Below, piece by piece: positions 16,610 through 25,379 of a stretch of 38,099 nt of DNA. Each line of letters begins with the position of its first letter. The stretch's first letter is position 1. Origin of the DNA: Flavobacteriaceae bacterium (GTDB taxonomy: Bacteria; Bacteroidota; Bacteroidia; Flavobacteriales; Flavobacteriaceae); contig JAMONB010000212.1 of the NCBI GenBank assembly GCA_027066745.1, positions 1-38,099 on the forward strand. Direction: 5' to 3'. The position numbers were made by a program, and so were the translations under genes. A model generated the notes under the pieces. The model saw only the letters and a list, made by a program, of their open reading frames with translations, did not search any database and was not told the origin of the DNA.

Positions 16610-17935
16610 CTAAAAATCAGCATTCACATTCCAAGCTTCTAGGGTTTCTTTTAATGTTTTGATAAACATTCCACCTAAAGCACCATTTACCACTCTATGA
16701 TCGTAAGAGTGTGACACAAACATTTTATGTCGAATACCTATAAAATCACCTTCAGAAGTTTCAATAACAGCAGGTACTTTTCGTATAGCACCCAAGGCTA
16801 GAATTGCAACTTGCGGTTGGTTAATAATAGGTGTACCCATAACACTGCCAAAGCCACCTACATTAGTAACAGTATAAGTACCGCCTTGAACATCGTCAGG
16901 GTTTAACTGACCAGTTCTAGCTCTTGTTGCCAAATCATTAACGGTTTTAGTCATCCCCACCAAACTCAACATGTCAGCATTTTTAATTACAGGGACAATT
17001 AAATTACCGTCAGCTAAAGCAGCAGCCATTCCTAAATTGATATTTTTACGTTTGATAATCTTATTTCCATCAACAGAAATATTTATCATCGGAAATTTTT
17101 TAATTACAGAAGCTATAGCTTGCATTAAAATTGGAGTGTACGTAATTTTCTCTCCTTCTCTTTTAAAGAACTCATCCTTAACTCTTTCACGCCATTTTAC
17201 GATTTTTGTAACATCAATCTCAATAAATGACTGTACATGAGCAGATGTTTGTACAGAAGAGACCATGTGCTGTGCAATCAACTTGCCCATTCTTGTCATT
17301 TCAATAATCTCATCTTCTCCATTTACAGAAACTGGAACTGAAACTTTTTTATTTTGAACAGGTGCTTTTCGAGCGGGTGTTAACACTGTACCTTTATCAA
17401 CTTCTAATGGAGTTTTCTCTCTCTTATCTACATAGGTTAAGATATCATTTTTAGTAACTCTGTTGTCTTTTCCTGTACCAATAATAGCTTCTAATTCTGC
17501 CATAGATACATTCTCTTTTTTTGCAATAGTTTTCACCAATGGTGAATAAAACTTATCAGAAGAGGAACTCTCTAACCCAACAACCTCTTTTTTAGTCGTT
17601 ACAGCCTCAACTATTGAATTTTCAATAACTTTTATTTCTTCAGGCTCAGATTTTTGTTCTAGCTGCACCTCTACATCTTCAGTAAAACTACCGTCTTTTA
17701 CTTCTATAACGGCTATTGTTTCTCCCACCTTAACAACAGCATCTACTTCAAACATTCTTTCAATCAAGACACCTTCTACTTCACTTGGAACATCAGAATC
17801 TACCTTGTCAGTAGCAATTTCTACGACAGCTTCATCTAGTTCAATAGTGTCACCTACTTCTTTTAACCAAGAGGTTATTGTTGCTTCAGCAACACTCTCT
17901 CCCATTTTCGGTAATTTTAGTTCAAATTTAGCCAT
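16610..17935 (-). CDS. Dihydrolipoamide acyltransferase, E2 of a 2-oxo acid dehydrogenase complex
   Basis: A 441-residue E2 subunit that transfers an acyl group from lipoyl-lysine to CoA. The lipoyl domain spans about 3-78, with Lys44 in ATDKVDSD as the lipoylation site. A Glu-rich linker follows, then a peripheral subunit-binding domain at about 130-168 (SPLVKTIAKKENVSMAELEA and GKDNRVTKNDIL). The catalytic domain spans about 207-441, with TNVGGFGSVMGTPIINQPQ and the active-site block SYDHRVVNGALGG (His413). The Asp of the usual H-x-x-x-D-G is Asn417 here. The domain set best fits a branched-chain-type E2 rather than PDH, but pyruvate or 2-oxoglutarate types cannot be excluded. No E1 or E3 gene is nearby. 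Confidence 0.88.
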   Translation of the reverse strand: MAKFELKLPKMGESVAEATITSWLKEVGDTIELDEAVVEIATDKVDSDVPSEVEGVLIERMFEVDAVVKVGETIAVIEVKDGSFTEDVEVQLEQKSEPEEIKVIENSIVEAVTTKKEVVGLESSSSDKFYSPLVKTIAKKENVSMAELEAIIGTGKDNRVTKNDILTYVDKREKTPLEVDKGTVLTPARKAPVQNKKVSVPVSVNGEDEIIEMTRMGKLIAQHMVSSVQTSAHVQSFIEIDVTKIVKWRERVKDEFFKREGEKITYTPILMQAIASVIKKFPMINISVDGNKIIKRKNINLGMAAALADGNLIVPVIKNADMLSLVGMTKTVNDLATRARTGQLNPDDVQGGTYTVTNVGGFGSVMGTPIINQPQVAILALGAIRKVPAVIETSEGDFIGIRHKMFVSHSYDHRVVNGALGGMFIKTLKETLEAWNVNADF

Positions 17936-18059
17936 TACGAGTCTTTAATTTTTAGGTCTGCAATTTAAGAAATATTAAGATGTTATTTTGTCAAGTTGAT
18001 AAATAAATATGCAATTTGAAGTGTTAAATTATTAAAACTCCAGTCTATAAACCTAATCC

Positions 18060-18821
18060 TTAAGAATTATCAATACTTTTATTTTTTATTGTTTCAACTG
18101 TTTTTATAGTTGCCGCAGTAACAGAAAAAGGTAATACTAAGATAATTCCAAGTACAGGAATTAATAAAAAAAGCATAAAAACAAGGCCATTACCTATAGC
18201 TAAACCTTTATTCTTTTTCACAAAAGTTAAACTATCTTTATAATTAAAATGACGTTCTAAAGTATAATCCATATTACCAAAACCTGCATAATAGGCCTGT
18301 ATTAAAAACAATAAAACTGTTGAAAAAATATTAATTACGGGAATAAAACTCAATACTAAAAGAGGAAGGCTAAACAACAATTCTTTAGCTAAATTTCGAA
18401 TATTAATTCTAATTCCTCTTAATAACTGCTCACTAAAACTTGTTTTTCGATGCTGATGTATTTCTGTTAAAGACACACCTGATAAATAGGTTTCAATTTT
18501 TTCAGACACTGGACTCATAAACGGAGCCGATAAAGCCATAATAATATGTTTATAAAGTATTAAACCTAGAATTATAATACTTACTCCACCCATAAAAGTA
18601 CTTATACTCGTAAAAGTTTGCTTGCCCCATTCCCATCTCCAAATTTTAGAAATATAAAGACCTACATTATCTGACAACCCATAAGCTAAAAAACCAATAA
18701 TTGAAGCTGTAACCACACTAATTAAAATAGGTATAAAGAAATATTTCCAAAGTTTTAATCTTGAAATTAAACTAAGGGACTCTGCGTATGCTTTAAAACC
18801 TTGTAAAATATTTTTAATCAT
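18060..18821 (-). CDS. EI24/CysZ-like inner-membrane protein
   Basis: A 253-residue membrane protein of the EI24 domain family (PF07264), which includes the CysZ sulfate permease. I chose the ATG at 18821, which gives MIKNILQGFKAYAESLSL and a 4-base ATGA overlap with the GNAT stop. A longer frame to 18911 exists but would overlap that gene by 94 bases and adds 30 non-family residues. Hydrophobic segments are at about 25-52, 77-100, 170-198 and 215-245. In Bacteroidota, EI24 proteins often accompany haem genes; the substrate is unknown. It is the last gene of the haem operon. Confidence 0.8.
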   Translation of the reverse strand: MIKNILQGFKAYAESLSLISRLKLWKYFFIPILISVVTASIIGFLAYGLSDNVGLYISKIWRWEWGKQTFTSISTFMGGVSIIILGLILYKHIIMALSAPFMSPVSEKIETYLSGVSLTEIHQHRKTSFSEQLLRGIRINIRNLAKELLFSLPLLVLSFIPVINIFSTVLLFLIQAYYAGFGNMDYTLERHFNYKDSLTFVKKNKGLAIGNGLVFMLFLLIPVLGIILVLPFSVTAATIKTVETIKNKSIDNS

Positions 18822-19348
18822 TTGTATAGTTCGTACAATTCCATATCTAGCGGATGCCCATTCTCTGGTGTAAACTCTTTTGCTAATGTTTTTTGCCAAA
18901 TAAAATTGCATTTTTTAGCCACTTTTACACTTGCTATATTATTTTTATAAACAATTATTTGAAGTGTTTCTAATCCTAAATCTTTAAATGCATATTCAGA
19001 CAATCTCTCAACAGCAGTACTAATCAACCCTTTTCCATGAAAATTAGCATCAATACAATAAGCAAATTCACCTTGTTTTTTATCCCAATTTAAATCTTTT
19101 ATATAAATTAAACCTAAGACCTGATTGTCATCATTCATTTTTATTATGAATAAGAATTCTTTTTTAGCTTTGAACTGTTCCACCTTTTTTAAGGTAAATT
19201 TTTTTGAAGCTTCAAAACTTAAGTTTTGTTTTAAAGTTTGAGGGAAGTAAGTTGAAAATCTCTCTTTATTAGCAATCATTAAGGTATTAATTGCTTTAGC
19301 ATCCTCTAATAAAACCTCCCTAACAGTATACGTTTTAAATTGAATCAC
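18818..19348 (-). CDS. GNAT family N-acetyltransferase (RimJ/RimL type)
   Basis: A 176-residue GNAT enzyme of the RimJ/RimL type, which acetylates N-termini or small molecules with acetyl-CoA. Blocks are YTVREVLLEDAKAINTLM (N-terminal strand and helix), VLGLIYIKDLNWDKKQGEFAY, CIDANFHGKGLISTAVERL with the H-G-K-G CoA loop, and LGLETLQIIVYKNNIASVKV with KKCNFIWQ. The start is a GTG at 19348 that overlaps the DUF6973-type stop (GTGA), and its stop overlaps the EI24 ATG. This tight chain suggests coupled translation in the haem operon. No link to haem chemistry is evident from the sequence. Confidence 0.82.
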   Translation of the reverse strand: MIQFKTYTVREVLLEDAKAINTLMIANKERFSTYFPQTLKQNLSFEASKKFTLKKVEQFKAKKEFLFIIKMNDDNQVLGLIYIKDLNWDKKQGEFAYCIDANFHGKGLISTAVERLSEYAFKDLGLETLQIIVYKNNIASVKVAKKCNFIWQKTLAKEFTPENGHPLDMELYELYK

Positions 19349-19839
19349 ACTAATTCTTCTATATATACTAATTCATTACTGTACTTTTGAAGATCTTCTA
19401 TATTTTTTAAAAGCTTTGACTGTTCCGCTTTTTCTTTCAACCTAACAATTACTTCATTTAGGGGTAATTCTTCAGAAATAATAAAAAACTTTCTACCTAC
19501 TTGATTATTATGCAAATCCATTTCTCGCTCTAATGGTTCGTTAGGAGAAAAATCTTCATGCCAATTGGTGATTTTTTCAGCAAAATGAATTGCTTTTCGA
19601 GTATTCCCTCTCCAAATTGAACATTTTTTAGTAATTAGAAAATTCCATAAAGCATGTCTAAATGCATTGGTATAATTATTTTTATGATGTAAATCTCCAT
19701 ATTCTTCATCAGAAATTTTTACAGTTTGATAAGTTGCTAAAAAAGTGGGGATTAAATTAAAAGGATGTCTCATAAATAGAAGAATAAAGGACCATGCATT
19801 TCCTTTATTAATCAACTTTATGAATCCCATTTTCTTCAT
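19345..19839 (-). CDS. DUF6973-type conserved protein
   Basis: A 164-residue soluble protein. The middle part HHKNNYTNAFRHALWNFLI (residues about 51-69) and the later MDLHNNQVGRKFF (about 117-129) are the conserved blocks of the DUF6973 family, His- and Asn-rich motifs that look like a possible metal or active site. Function is unknown. Its ATG directly abuts the hemE stop (19839/19840), and its own stop overlaps the GNAT start, so it is part of the haem operon. The next in-frame Met at residue 4 is an alternative start. Confidence 0.65.
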   Translation of the reverse strand: MKKMGFIKLINKGNAWSFILLFMRHPFNLIPTFLATYQTVKISDEEYGDLHHKNNYTNAFRHALWNFLITKKCSIWRGNTRKAIHFAEKITNWHEDFSPNEPLEREMDLHNNQVGRKFFIISEELPLNEVIVRLKEKAEQSKLLKNIEDLQKYSNELVYIEELV

Positions 19840-20865
19840 TTAATCGCTATATTCTTTAACCGCATCAATAAATGCTTTAGCATTATCTAGCGGTATATTG
19901 GGTAAAATACCATGCCCCAAGTTAACAATATATTTGTCTTTCCCAAAATCATTAATCATTTGATGTACCATTTTTTTTATAGTAGCAGGTGGTGACAACA
20001 ATCTTGAAGGGTCAAAATTACCTTGTAAAGTCATATTACCTCCAGTTAAATAACGTGCATTTTGGGGAGTAATTGTCCAATCTACACCTAAAGCTGAAGC
20101 ATTTGATTTAGCCATTTCTTCTAATGCAAACCAACATCCTTTACCAAAAGAAATAATTGGAGCATCATCTTTTAAAGCTTCTATAATCTGATTGATGTAT
20201 TGCCAAGAAAATTCTTGATAATCTACAGGCGAAAGCATGCCTCCCCAAGAGTCAAAAATTTGTACAGCATCTACTCCTGCTTTTACTTTTGCTTTTAAAT
20301 AAGCAATGGTTGTATCGGTTAGTTTTTGCAATAACTGATGTGCTGCCACAGGGTTGGTAAAACAAAATTCTTTTGCTTTGTCAAAATTTTTGGAGCCCTG
20401 CCCTTGTACTGCATAACAAAAAACTGTCCATGGAGAACCTGCAAAACCAATCAAAGGCACTTCATTATTCAACTTTTCTTTTGTGGCTTTGATAGCTTGC
20501 ATTACATAATCAAGTTCAACATTCACATCTGGAACAATCACAGTATCTACACCTTTCTGGTCTCGTATCGGATTTGGCAAATACGGTCCAAAATTAGGTT
20601 TCATTTCTACTTCGATATTCATAGCTTGTGGAATCACCAAAATGTCAGAAAATAAAATAGCGGCATCCATCCCAAATCTTCTAATGGGTTGCACCGTAAT
20701 TTCTGATGCCAATTCAGGGGTACGACAACGTGTAAAAAAATCATATTTCTCACGTATTTTGATAAATTCAGGCAAAAATCGTCCAGCTTGACGCATCATC
20801 CATACTGGTGGTCTTTCTACTGTTTCGCCTTTTAAGGCTCTTAAAAATAAATCGTTTTTTATCAT
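19840..20865 (-). CDS. hemE: Uroporphyrinogen III decarboxylase
   Basis: A 341-residue enzyme that decarboxylates the four acetate side chains of uroporphyrinogen III to give coproporphyrinogen III in the cytoplasm. The N-terminal signature [17 protein letters not shown] (residues about 18-34) with Arg25 and Arg29 is diagnostic, and [16 protein letters not shown] and the C-terminal [15 protein letters not shown] are also typical. Length fits the family. It follows hemL by 9 bases and abuts the DUF6973-type gene. This product would next need coproporphyrinogen oxidase, which is not encoded in the window. Confidence 0.97.
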   Translation of the reverse strand: MIKNDLFLRALKGETVERPPVWMMRQAGRFLPEFIKIREKYDFFTRCRTPELASEITVQPIRRFGMDAAILFSDILVIPQAMNIEVEMKPNFGPYLPNPIRDQKGVDTVIVPDVNVELDYVMQAIKATKEKLNNEVPLIGFAGSPWTVFCYAVQGQGSKNFDKAKEFCFTNPVAAHQLLQKLTDTTIAYLKAKVKAGVDAVQIFDSWGGMLSPVDYQEFSWQYINQIIEALKDDAPIISFGKGCWFALEEMAKSNASALGVDWTITPQNARYLTGGNMTLQGNFDPSRLLSPPATIKKMVHQMINDFGKDKYIVNLGHGILPNIPLDNAKAFIDAVKEYSD

Positions 20866-20874
20866 TTTTTTATT

Positions 20875-22164
20875 TTACATTTTTGATACAGCCTCCATTG
20901 CTTTATCAATTGCTTTTGCTGTTTTTTTAAGGTCTTTATCACTTAAAGCGGATGCTAAAAACCATGCTTCAAATTGTGATGGCGGTAAAAAGATACCATT
21001 ATGAATCATTTCCCAAAAGAATACTGCAAATTTTTTGGTATCTGATTCTTGGGCTTCTTTGAAATTCGTCACTTTGCCAGTAGTAAAAAACGGATTTATC
21101 ATAGAACCAAATCGATTTACAATAACATCAACCCTATGTTTTTTTGCAGAATCTAATAAAATTGTTTCCAATTTTTCTGCCGTTTCATTAAATTGCTTGT
21201 ATGGATTCTGTTTTTTTAATTCCGTTAAGGTCGCTATTCCTGCTGCCATAGCAATCGGATTACCAGAGAGTGTTCCTGCCTGATACATCTCACCTAAAGG
21301 CGAAACCATTTCCATAATTTCATTGCGTGCACCATAGGCTCCCACAGGAAAACCTCCGCCAATAACTTTTCCTAAACAAATAATATCTGCTTCCACACCC
21401 AATAGCTCTTGTGCTCCACCAAATTTTGACCGAAAACCTGTCATTACCTCATCAACAATCAACAACGCTCCTTTAGAAGTTATATATTCTTTTAAGTCTT
21501 TTAAAAAATTCTCTTGAGGTAATACCACACCCATATTTCCTGCTATAGGCTCAATAATAACGCCTGCGATATCATCGTATTTTTCAAAATGTGCTTTTAC
21601 ACTATCCAAATCATTATAATTGGCTATCAATGTATTTTTAACTGCACCTTCAGGCACACCTTTACTACCAGGTAAACTCAACGTTGCCAAACCAGAACCT
21701 GCAGCTACCAATAAGGCATCTGAATGCCCATGATAACAACCTGAAAATTTGATGATTTTATCCTTATTTGTAAAAGCTCTTGCCAATCGGATGGCACTCA
21801 ATACCGCTTCGGTACCAGAATTTACAAAACGGACTTTATCCATCGATGGAAAAGCATCACAGACTATTTTTGCAAGCTTAATTTCATTTTTAGTAGAAGC
21901 TCCAAATGTATAGCCATTTTTCAAGGCTTTATTAATGGCTTTCTGTACTTTTTTATGACGATGCCCTAAAATCATAGGTCCATAAGACAATACATAATCT
22001 ACATACGTATTCCCATCAACATCGGTAATTTTACTACCCTTTGCCTTCTTAATAAATAAAGGATTCCCTCCTACCGAAGCAAAAGCTCTTACAGGTGAAT
22101 TTACCGCACCAACTAAATGTTTAAGTCCTTTTTTATAGAGTTTTTCTGAATTTTCAAATTTCAT
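20875..22164 (-). CDS. hemL: Glutamate-1-semialdehyde 2,1-aminomutase
   Basis: A 429-residue PLP enzyme of aminotransferase class III that converts glutamate-1-semialdehyde to 5-aminolevulinate, the second step of the C5 route. GAVNSPVRAF is the N-terminal signature, VRFVNSGTEAVLSAIRLAR binds PLP phosphate, LLIVDEVMTGFR holds the aspartate, and DIICLGKVIGGGFPVGAYG contains the Schiff-base Lys266. YQAGTLSGNPIAMAAG is typical of the family. Length matches. It lies 29 bases after the unknown exported protein gene and 9 before hemE. Confidence 0.97.
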   Translation of the reverse strand: MKFENSEKLYKKGLKHLVGAVNSPVRAFASVGGNPLFIKKAKGSKITDVDGNTYVDYVLSYGPMILGHRHKKVQKAINKALKNGYTFGASTKNEIKLAKIVCDAFPSMDKVRFVNSGTEAVLSAIRLARAFTNKDKIIKFSGCYHGHSDALLVAAGSGLATLSLPGSKGVPEGAVKNTLIANYNDLDSVKAHFEKYDDIAGVIIEPIAGNMGVVLPQENFLKDLKEYITSKGALLIVDEVMTGFRSKFGGAQELLGVEADIICLGKVIGGGFPVGAYGARNEIMEMVSPLGEMYQAGTLSGNPIAMAAGIATLTELKKQNPYKQFNETAEKLETILLDSAKKHRVDVIVNRFGSMINPFFTTGKVTNFKEAQESDTKKFAVFFWEMIHNGIFLPPSQFEAWFLASALSDKDLKKTAKAIDKAMEAVSKM

Positions 22165-22193
22165 TTTAAAAAATTTTAATCTTACGGAATTAT

Positions 22194-22730
22194 TTATTCT
22201 TGAACAATATAATGTCCTTTATTTGGATGCTCTCCACTACAATCTCCTGTCAGGATACGATTATCTTCTATCCATATTAATTTCTTATTATTCTTTCCAT
22301 ACCACTTAGACAATGCTTTTTGAAATTTATTTCTATGTGCTACGCTTGATCTTAAATGAAAGTAATAAGAACAATATCCACATCCTTCTCTATCAAATTC
22401 TACATCTAATAAATCAAAAGTTGGTATTCCCTTAATTATTTCAGAGATAGCAACATAAGCAGCATCACCAACGGTATATTTACCTCCAAAATTAGGAACA
22501 TAAACGTTAACTTTAGTCGTATCATTCACCTTCTCAATTAATAATGGAACAATCTCTAATTTCTTTTTAACTAATTTCCAAAAAATAACATCTCCACATC
22601 CCAACTCTCCATATTTACCTATATATGGTAAATCAGCAATATTTTTCATATTTTCAACAAGGTCTTTATTCGTTTCTTGACCATGTGTAAATATTGGTAA
22701 TATCAATAAAAAAATTATCAAGTACTTCAT
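22194..22730 (-). CDS. Unknown exported protein inside the haem operon
   Basis: A 178-residue protein I do not recognise. Residues 1-18 form a signal peptide ([18 protein letters not shown]). The mature part has [17 protein letters not shown], a [19 protein letters not shown] stretch, the cysteine pair in [15 protein letters not shown], and a last Cys in [15 protein letters not shown]. The Cys residues could form disulfides in the periplasm, or bind a ligand. The ATG overlaps the hemB stop by 4 bases (ATGA), so it is very likely translated with hemB. Whether it acts in haem metabolism is unknown. Confidence 0.65.
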   Translation of the reverse strand: MKYLIIFLLILPIFTHGQETNKDLVENMKNIADLPYIGKYGELGCGDVIFWKLVKKKLEIVPLLIEKVNDTTKVNVYVPNFGGKYTVGDAAYVAISEIIKGIPTFDLLDVEFDREGCGYCSYYFHLRSSVAHRNKFQKALSKWYGKNNKKLIWIEDNRILTGDCSGEHPNKGHYIVQE

Positions 22731-23683
22731 AATATTTTAGCCACCTCCTTAGCAAAATAAGTAATAATAATATCTGCTCCTGCTCTTTTCATTGAGAGTA
22801 AACTTTCTAGCATTACTTTTTCACCATCTATCCATCCTTTTTCTGCCGCTGCTTTTATCATGGCATATTCTCCACTTACATTATAACAGGCGATAGGTCT
22901 GTCAAAATTATTTTTTAAATCTCTAATAATATCCAAATAAGACAAGGCTGGTTTTACCATTAAAATATCAGCACCTTCAGCATCATCAAAAGTGGCTTTT
23001 CTCATGGCTTCATCTCTATTAGCTGCATCCATTTGATAGGTACGCCTATCACCAAAGCTTGGTGCTGAGTCAGCAGCATCTCTAAACGGCCCATAATATG
23101 CCGAAGCATACTTGACAGAATATGCCATAATTGGGATATCAGAAAACCCAGAATTATCTAAAGCTTCTCGTACCATCGCTACGGTACCGTCCATCATTCC
23201 AGATGGAGCAATCATATCGGCACCTGCTTTGACATGCGAAATAGATTGCTTTGCAATGTTGACTAAAGTAGCATCATTATCTACATCATTATCATGTATA
23301 ATTCCGCAATGCCCATGTGAGGTGTATTCACAAAAACAGACATCTGTTATTACATAAAGGCCTGGATAATTTTTCTTAATAAAACGGATGGCTTGTTGGA
23401 TAATTCCATTATCATTCCAAGTTTCTGTTCCCTCATCATCCTTTTTTGAAGGAATTCCAAAAAGCAATACCGCAGGAATTTTTAGAGACACAACTTCATC
23501 TAATTCTTTAGAAATTTTGTCTAAAGAAAATCGTTTTATGCCTGGCATGGAAATAATTTCAGTTTCTATGCCTGTTCCTTCTTCAATAAATAAAGGATAA
23601 ATTAAATCGTCTACAGATAATTTAGTTTCTCGAACCAACCGTCTAATATTTTCTGTTTTTCTTAATCTTCTTGTTCTGAACAT
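22727..23683 (-). CDS. hemB: 5-Aminolevulinate dehydratase (porphobilinogen synthase)
   Basis: A 318-residue enzyme that condenses two 5-aminolevulinate molecules to porphobilinogen. The catalytic lysines are Lys191 in [14 protein letters not shown] and Lys244 in [13 protein letters not shown] zinc-type site is present with Cys116, Cys118 and Cys126 in [14 protein letters not shown], so it should be the zinc form rather than the Mg-only form. The arginine-rich start [20 protein letters not shown] is typical. The upstream gap to hemC-hemD is 109 bases, larger than elsewhere in the operon, so an internal promoter or processing site is possible. The 3' end overlaps the unknown exported protein gene. 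Confidence 0.97.
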   Translation of the reverse strand: MFRTRRLRKTENIRRLVRETKLSVDDLIYPLFIEEGTGIETEIISMPGIKRFSLDKISKELDEVVSLKIPAVLLFGIPSKKDDEGTETWNDNGIIQQAIRFIKKNYPGLYVITDVCFCEYTSHGHCGIIHDNDVDNDATLVNIAKQSISHVKAGADMIAPSGMMDGTVAMVREALDNSGFSDIPIMAYSVKYASAYYGPFRDAADSAPSFGDRRTYQMDAANRDEAMRKATFDDAEGADILMVKPALSYLDIIRDLKNNFDRPIACYNVSGEYAMIKAAAEKGWIDGEKVMLESLLSMKRAGADIIITYFAKEVAKIL

Positions 23684-23792
23684 TTCTTTTGTTTTTAGAC
23701 TCCATAAGCTTTAAAAAGCTACGAAACCTTCTTAAGTTCTCCAAAACGTAGATACTAAAACTTCTAAATTTTCGAGACAGTTATGCTACAAA

Positions 23793-25376
23793 TTATAGTT
23801 TTGCGAAGTGTAAGTTTGCCAAATCTATTACACTTTCTACTGTTGGTACTTTTGCTATTTGCACCTGCTCAAAATACTTTTGTGCTACTTTGGCAGTAGT
23901 GTCACCAATACAAAAGGCTATACCTTTAGGTTCATTTTCTAACCTATAGCTTTCTACAGTAGATGGGCTATAGAACATGACACCATCAGTATTCTTACTA
24001 ACACTTTTTGGGCTTAACATTGTCTTATAAGCCTCAACTTCATTTACTGTGATTTCGTTTTTTTCTAAAATGACAGGCAAATCGTCTAAACGTAAGCTGC
24101 TTGTAAAATAAGTAATTTCTTGCCCTTTAATTTCTTCTGCCAAATGGTTTGCCAATAATTTTGCATTTCTTGCAACAAATTTAACCTCACCAATTTTCTT
24201 TTCTATTAATGCTTTGGTACGTCTACCAACACAATAAATATTTTTAAATTGTAATTCAGCTAAGGAAAAATTTGTCTCTAAAGATTCAACCGTATTTTTA
24301 CTAGTAATGATTACATTTTCAATTTCCTTTTTCAACAAAGGTTGCGGTATTCTGCAAAATCGTATTTTTACAAAATCACTTTCTTCAATAGCAATATCTT
24401 CATGAACTAATTTTGACTGTGCATCAGTAAATTTTTTGGTAGAATACACTTTGAATTTCTTTTCAAAAGCTCCGTAGTTTGATATTAATTTTTGACCACC
24501 TCTATCTATAATAATATCAGCAGCATCTTGTGCTAAATAAATATGTTTTCTGAGTTTAACCGTTTTGTTGACTTCTTTTTTACGAGTACCATCTTCACTT
24601 AATATAATTCCTTTTAATGTAATTTCTTCATCTTGATTTATATAGGATAAAGCCCCGATAGGTGAAGAACAACCACCTTCTAATAGGCGTAAAAATTTAC
24701 GTTCTACTGAAGTACAAATTTCTGTTTCTTCATGATTTAATTTTGCACATACTTCCTTGCAATATTCATCATCTTCAAGGGCTGTAATCATGATTGCACC
24801 TTGACCAGGTGCAGAGATCATCCAACTTAATGTAAGCATATTTTCAGGTTTAACACCAATACGTTTTAACCCTGCCGCTGCGAAAATAGCTCCATTCCAT
24901 TCATTATTTTTCAACTTTTCAAGTCGTGTATTGACATTACCTCGTAAGCCAACTACTTTATGAGACGGATAACGGTGTAACCATTGTGCCTTACGTCTTA
25001 AGCTACCTGTTGCTATAATTGCATCTTTTTGAGCTAAAAACTCTTCATTATCTTTAAAAACAAGTACATCTTCAGATGGACCTCGTTTTAAAACAGCAGC
25101 TTGAACAATACCTTCTGGTAAAACTGTAGGAACATCTTTCAAGGAATGGACAGCGATATCAATATCATTATTAAGCATAGAAATGTCTAAATTTCTAGTA
25201 AAAACACCTGTAATACCTAATTTGTAAATGGGCTTGTTTAACACCAAATCTCCTGTAGCTTTGATAGGTACTAATTTGGTTTTATAGCCTAAATATTCTA
25301 ATTGCTCTTGTACAGTTTTTGCTTGCCACATGGCCAACTCACTATCGCGAGTGCCAATTCTAATCGTTTTATCCAT
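23793..25376 (-). CDS. hemC: HemC-HemD fusion: hydroxymethylbilane synthase and uroporphyrinogen III synthase
   Basis: A 527-residue bifunctional protein. Residues 1 to about 300 are hydroxymethylbilane synthase: IRIGTRDSELAMWQAK at the N-terminus, DIAVHSLKDVP with catalytic Asp81, TGSLRRKAQ, and FLRLLEGGCSSPIGA with Cys236, the dipyrromethane attachment site. Residues about 310-527 match uroporphyrinogen III synthase (NVIITSKNTVESLE, YCVGRRTKALIEKK and DGVMFYSPSTVESYRL). It would make linear hydroxymethylbilane and close it to uroporphyrinogen III in one chain. The separate hemD function is the C-terminal part. The start is 3 bases downstream of hemA. A fusion of this order is known in some bacteria. 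Confidence 0.95.
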   Translation of the reverse strand: MDKTIRIGTRDSELAMWQAKTVQEQLEYLGYKTKLVPIKATGDLVLNKPIYKLGITGVFTRNLDISMLNNDIDIAVHSLKDVPTVLPEGIVQAAVLKRGPSEDVLVFKDNEEFLAQKDAIIATGSLRRKAQWLHRYPSHKVVGLRGNVNTRLEKLKNNEWNGAIFAAAGLKRIGVKPENMLTLSWMISAPGQGAIMITALEDDEYCKEVCAKLNHEETEICTSVERKFLRLLEGGCSSPIGALSYINQDEEITLKGIILSEDGTRKKEVNKTVKLRKHIYLAQDAADIIIDRGGQKLISNYGAFEKKFKVYSTKKFTDAQSKLVHEDIAIEESDFVKIRFCRIPQPLLKKEIENVIITSKNTVESLETNFSLAELQFKNIYCVGRRTKALIEKKIGEVKFVARNAKLLANHLAEEIKGQEITYFTSSLRLDDLPVILEKNEITVNEVEAYKTMLSPKSVSKNTDGVMFYSPSTVESYRLENEPKGIAFCIGDTTAKVAQKYFEQVQIAKVPTVESVIDLANLHFAKL

Positions 25377-25379
25377 TCT

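Noticed and set aside
18822-18911. N-terminal extension of the EI24 gene to 18911
   Set aside because: It would overlap the GNAT gene by 94 bases and the added residues look like its other-frame translation. The ATG at 18821 gives an exact ATGA junction.
20338-20655. Plus-strand open frame opposite hemE
   Set aside because: Antisense to a strongly supported enzyme gene; composition and lack of motifs mark it as a shadow.
23708-23722. AGCTTTAAAAAGCT hairpin between hemC-hemD and hemB
   Set aside because: A small AT-rich palindrome with no T run; could be chance in this composition.
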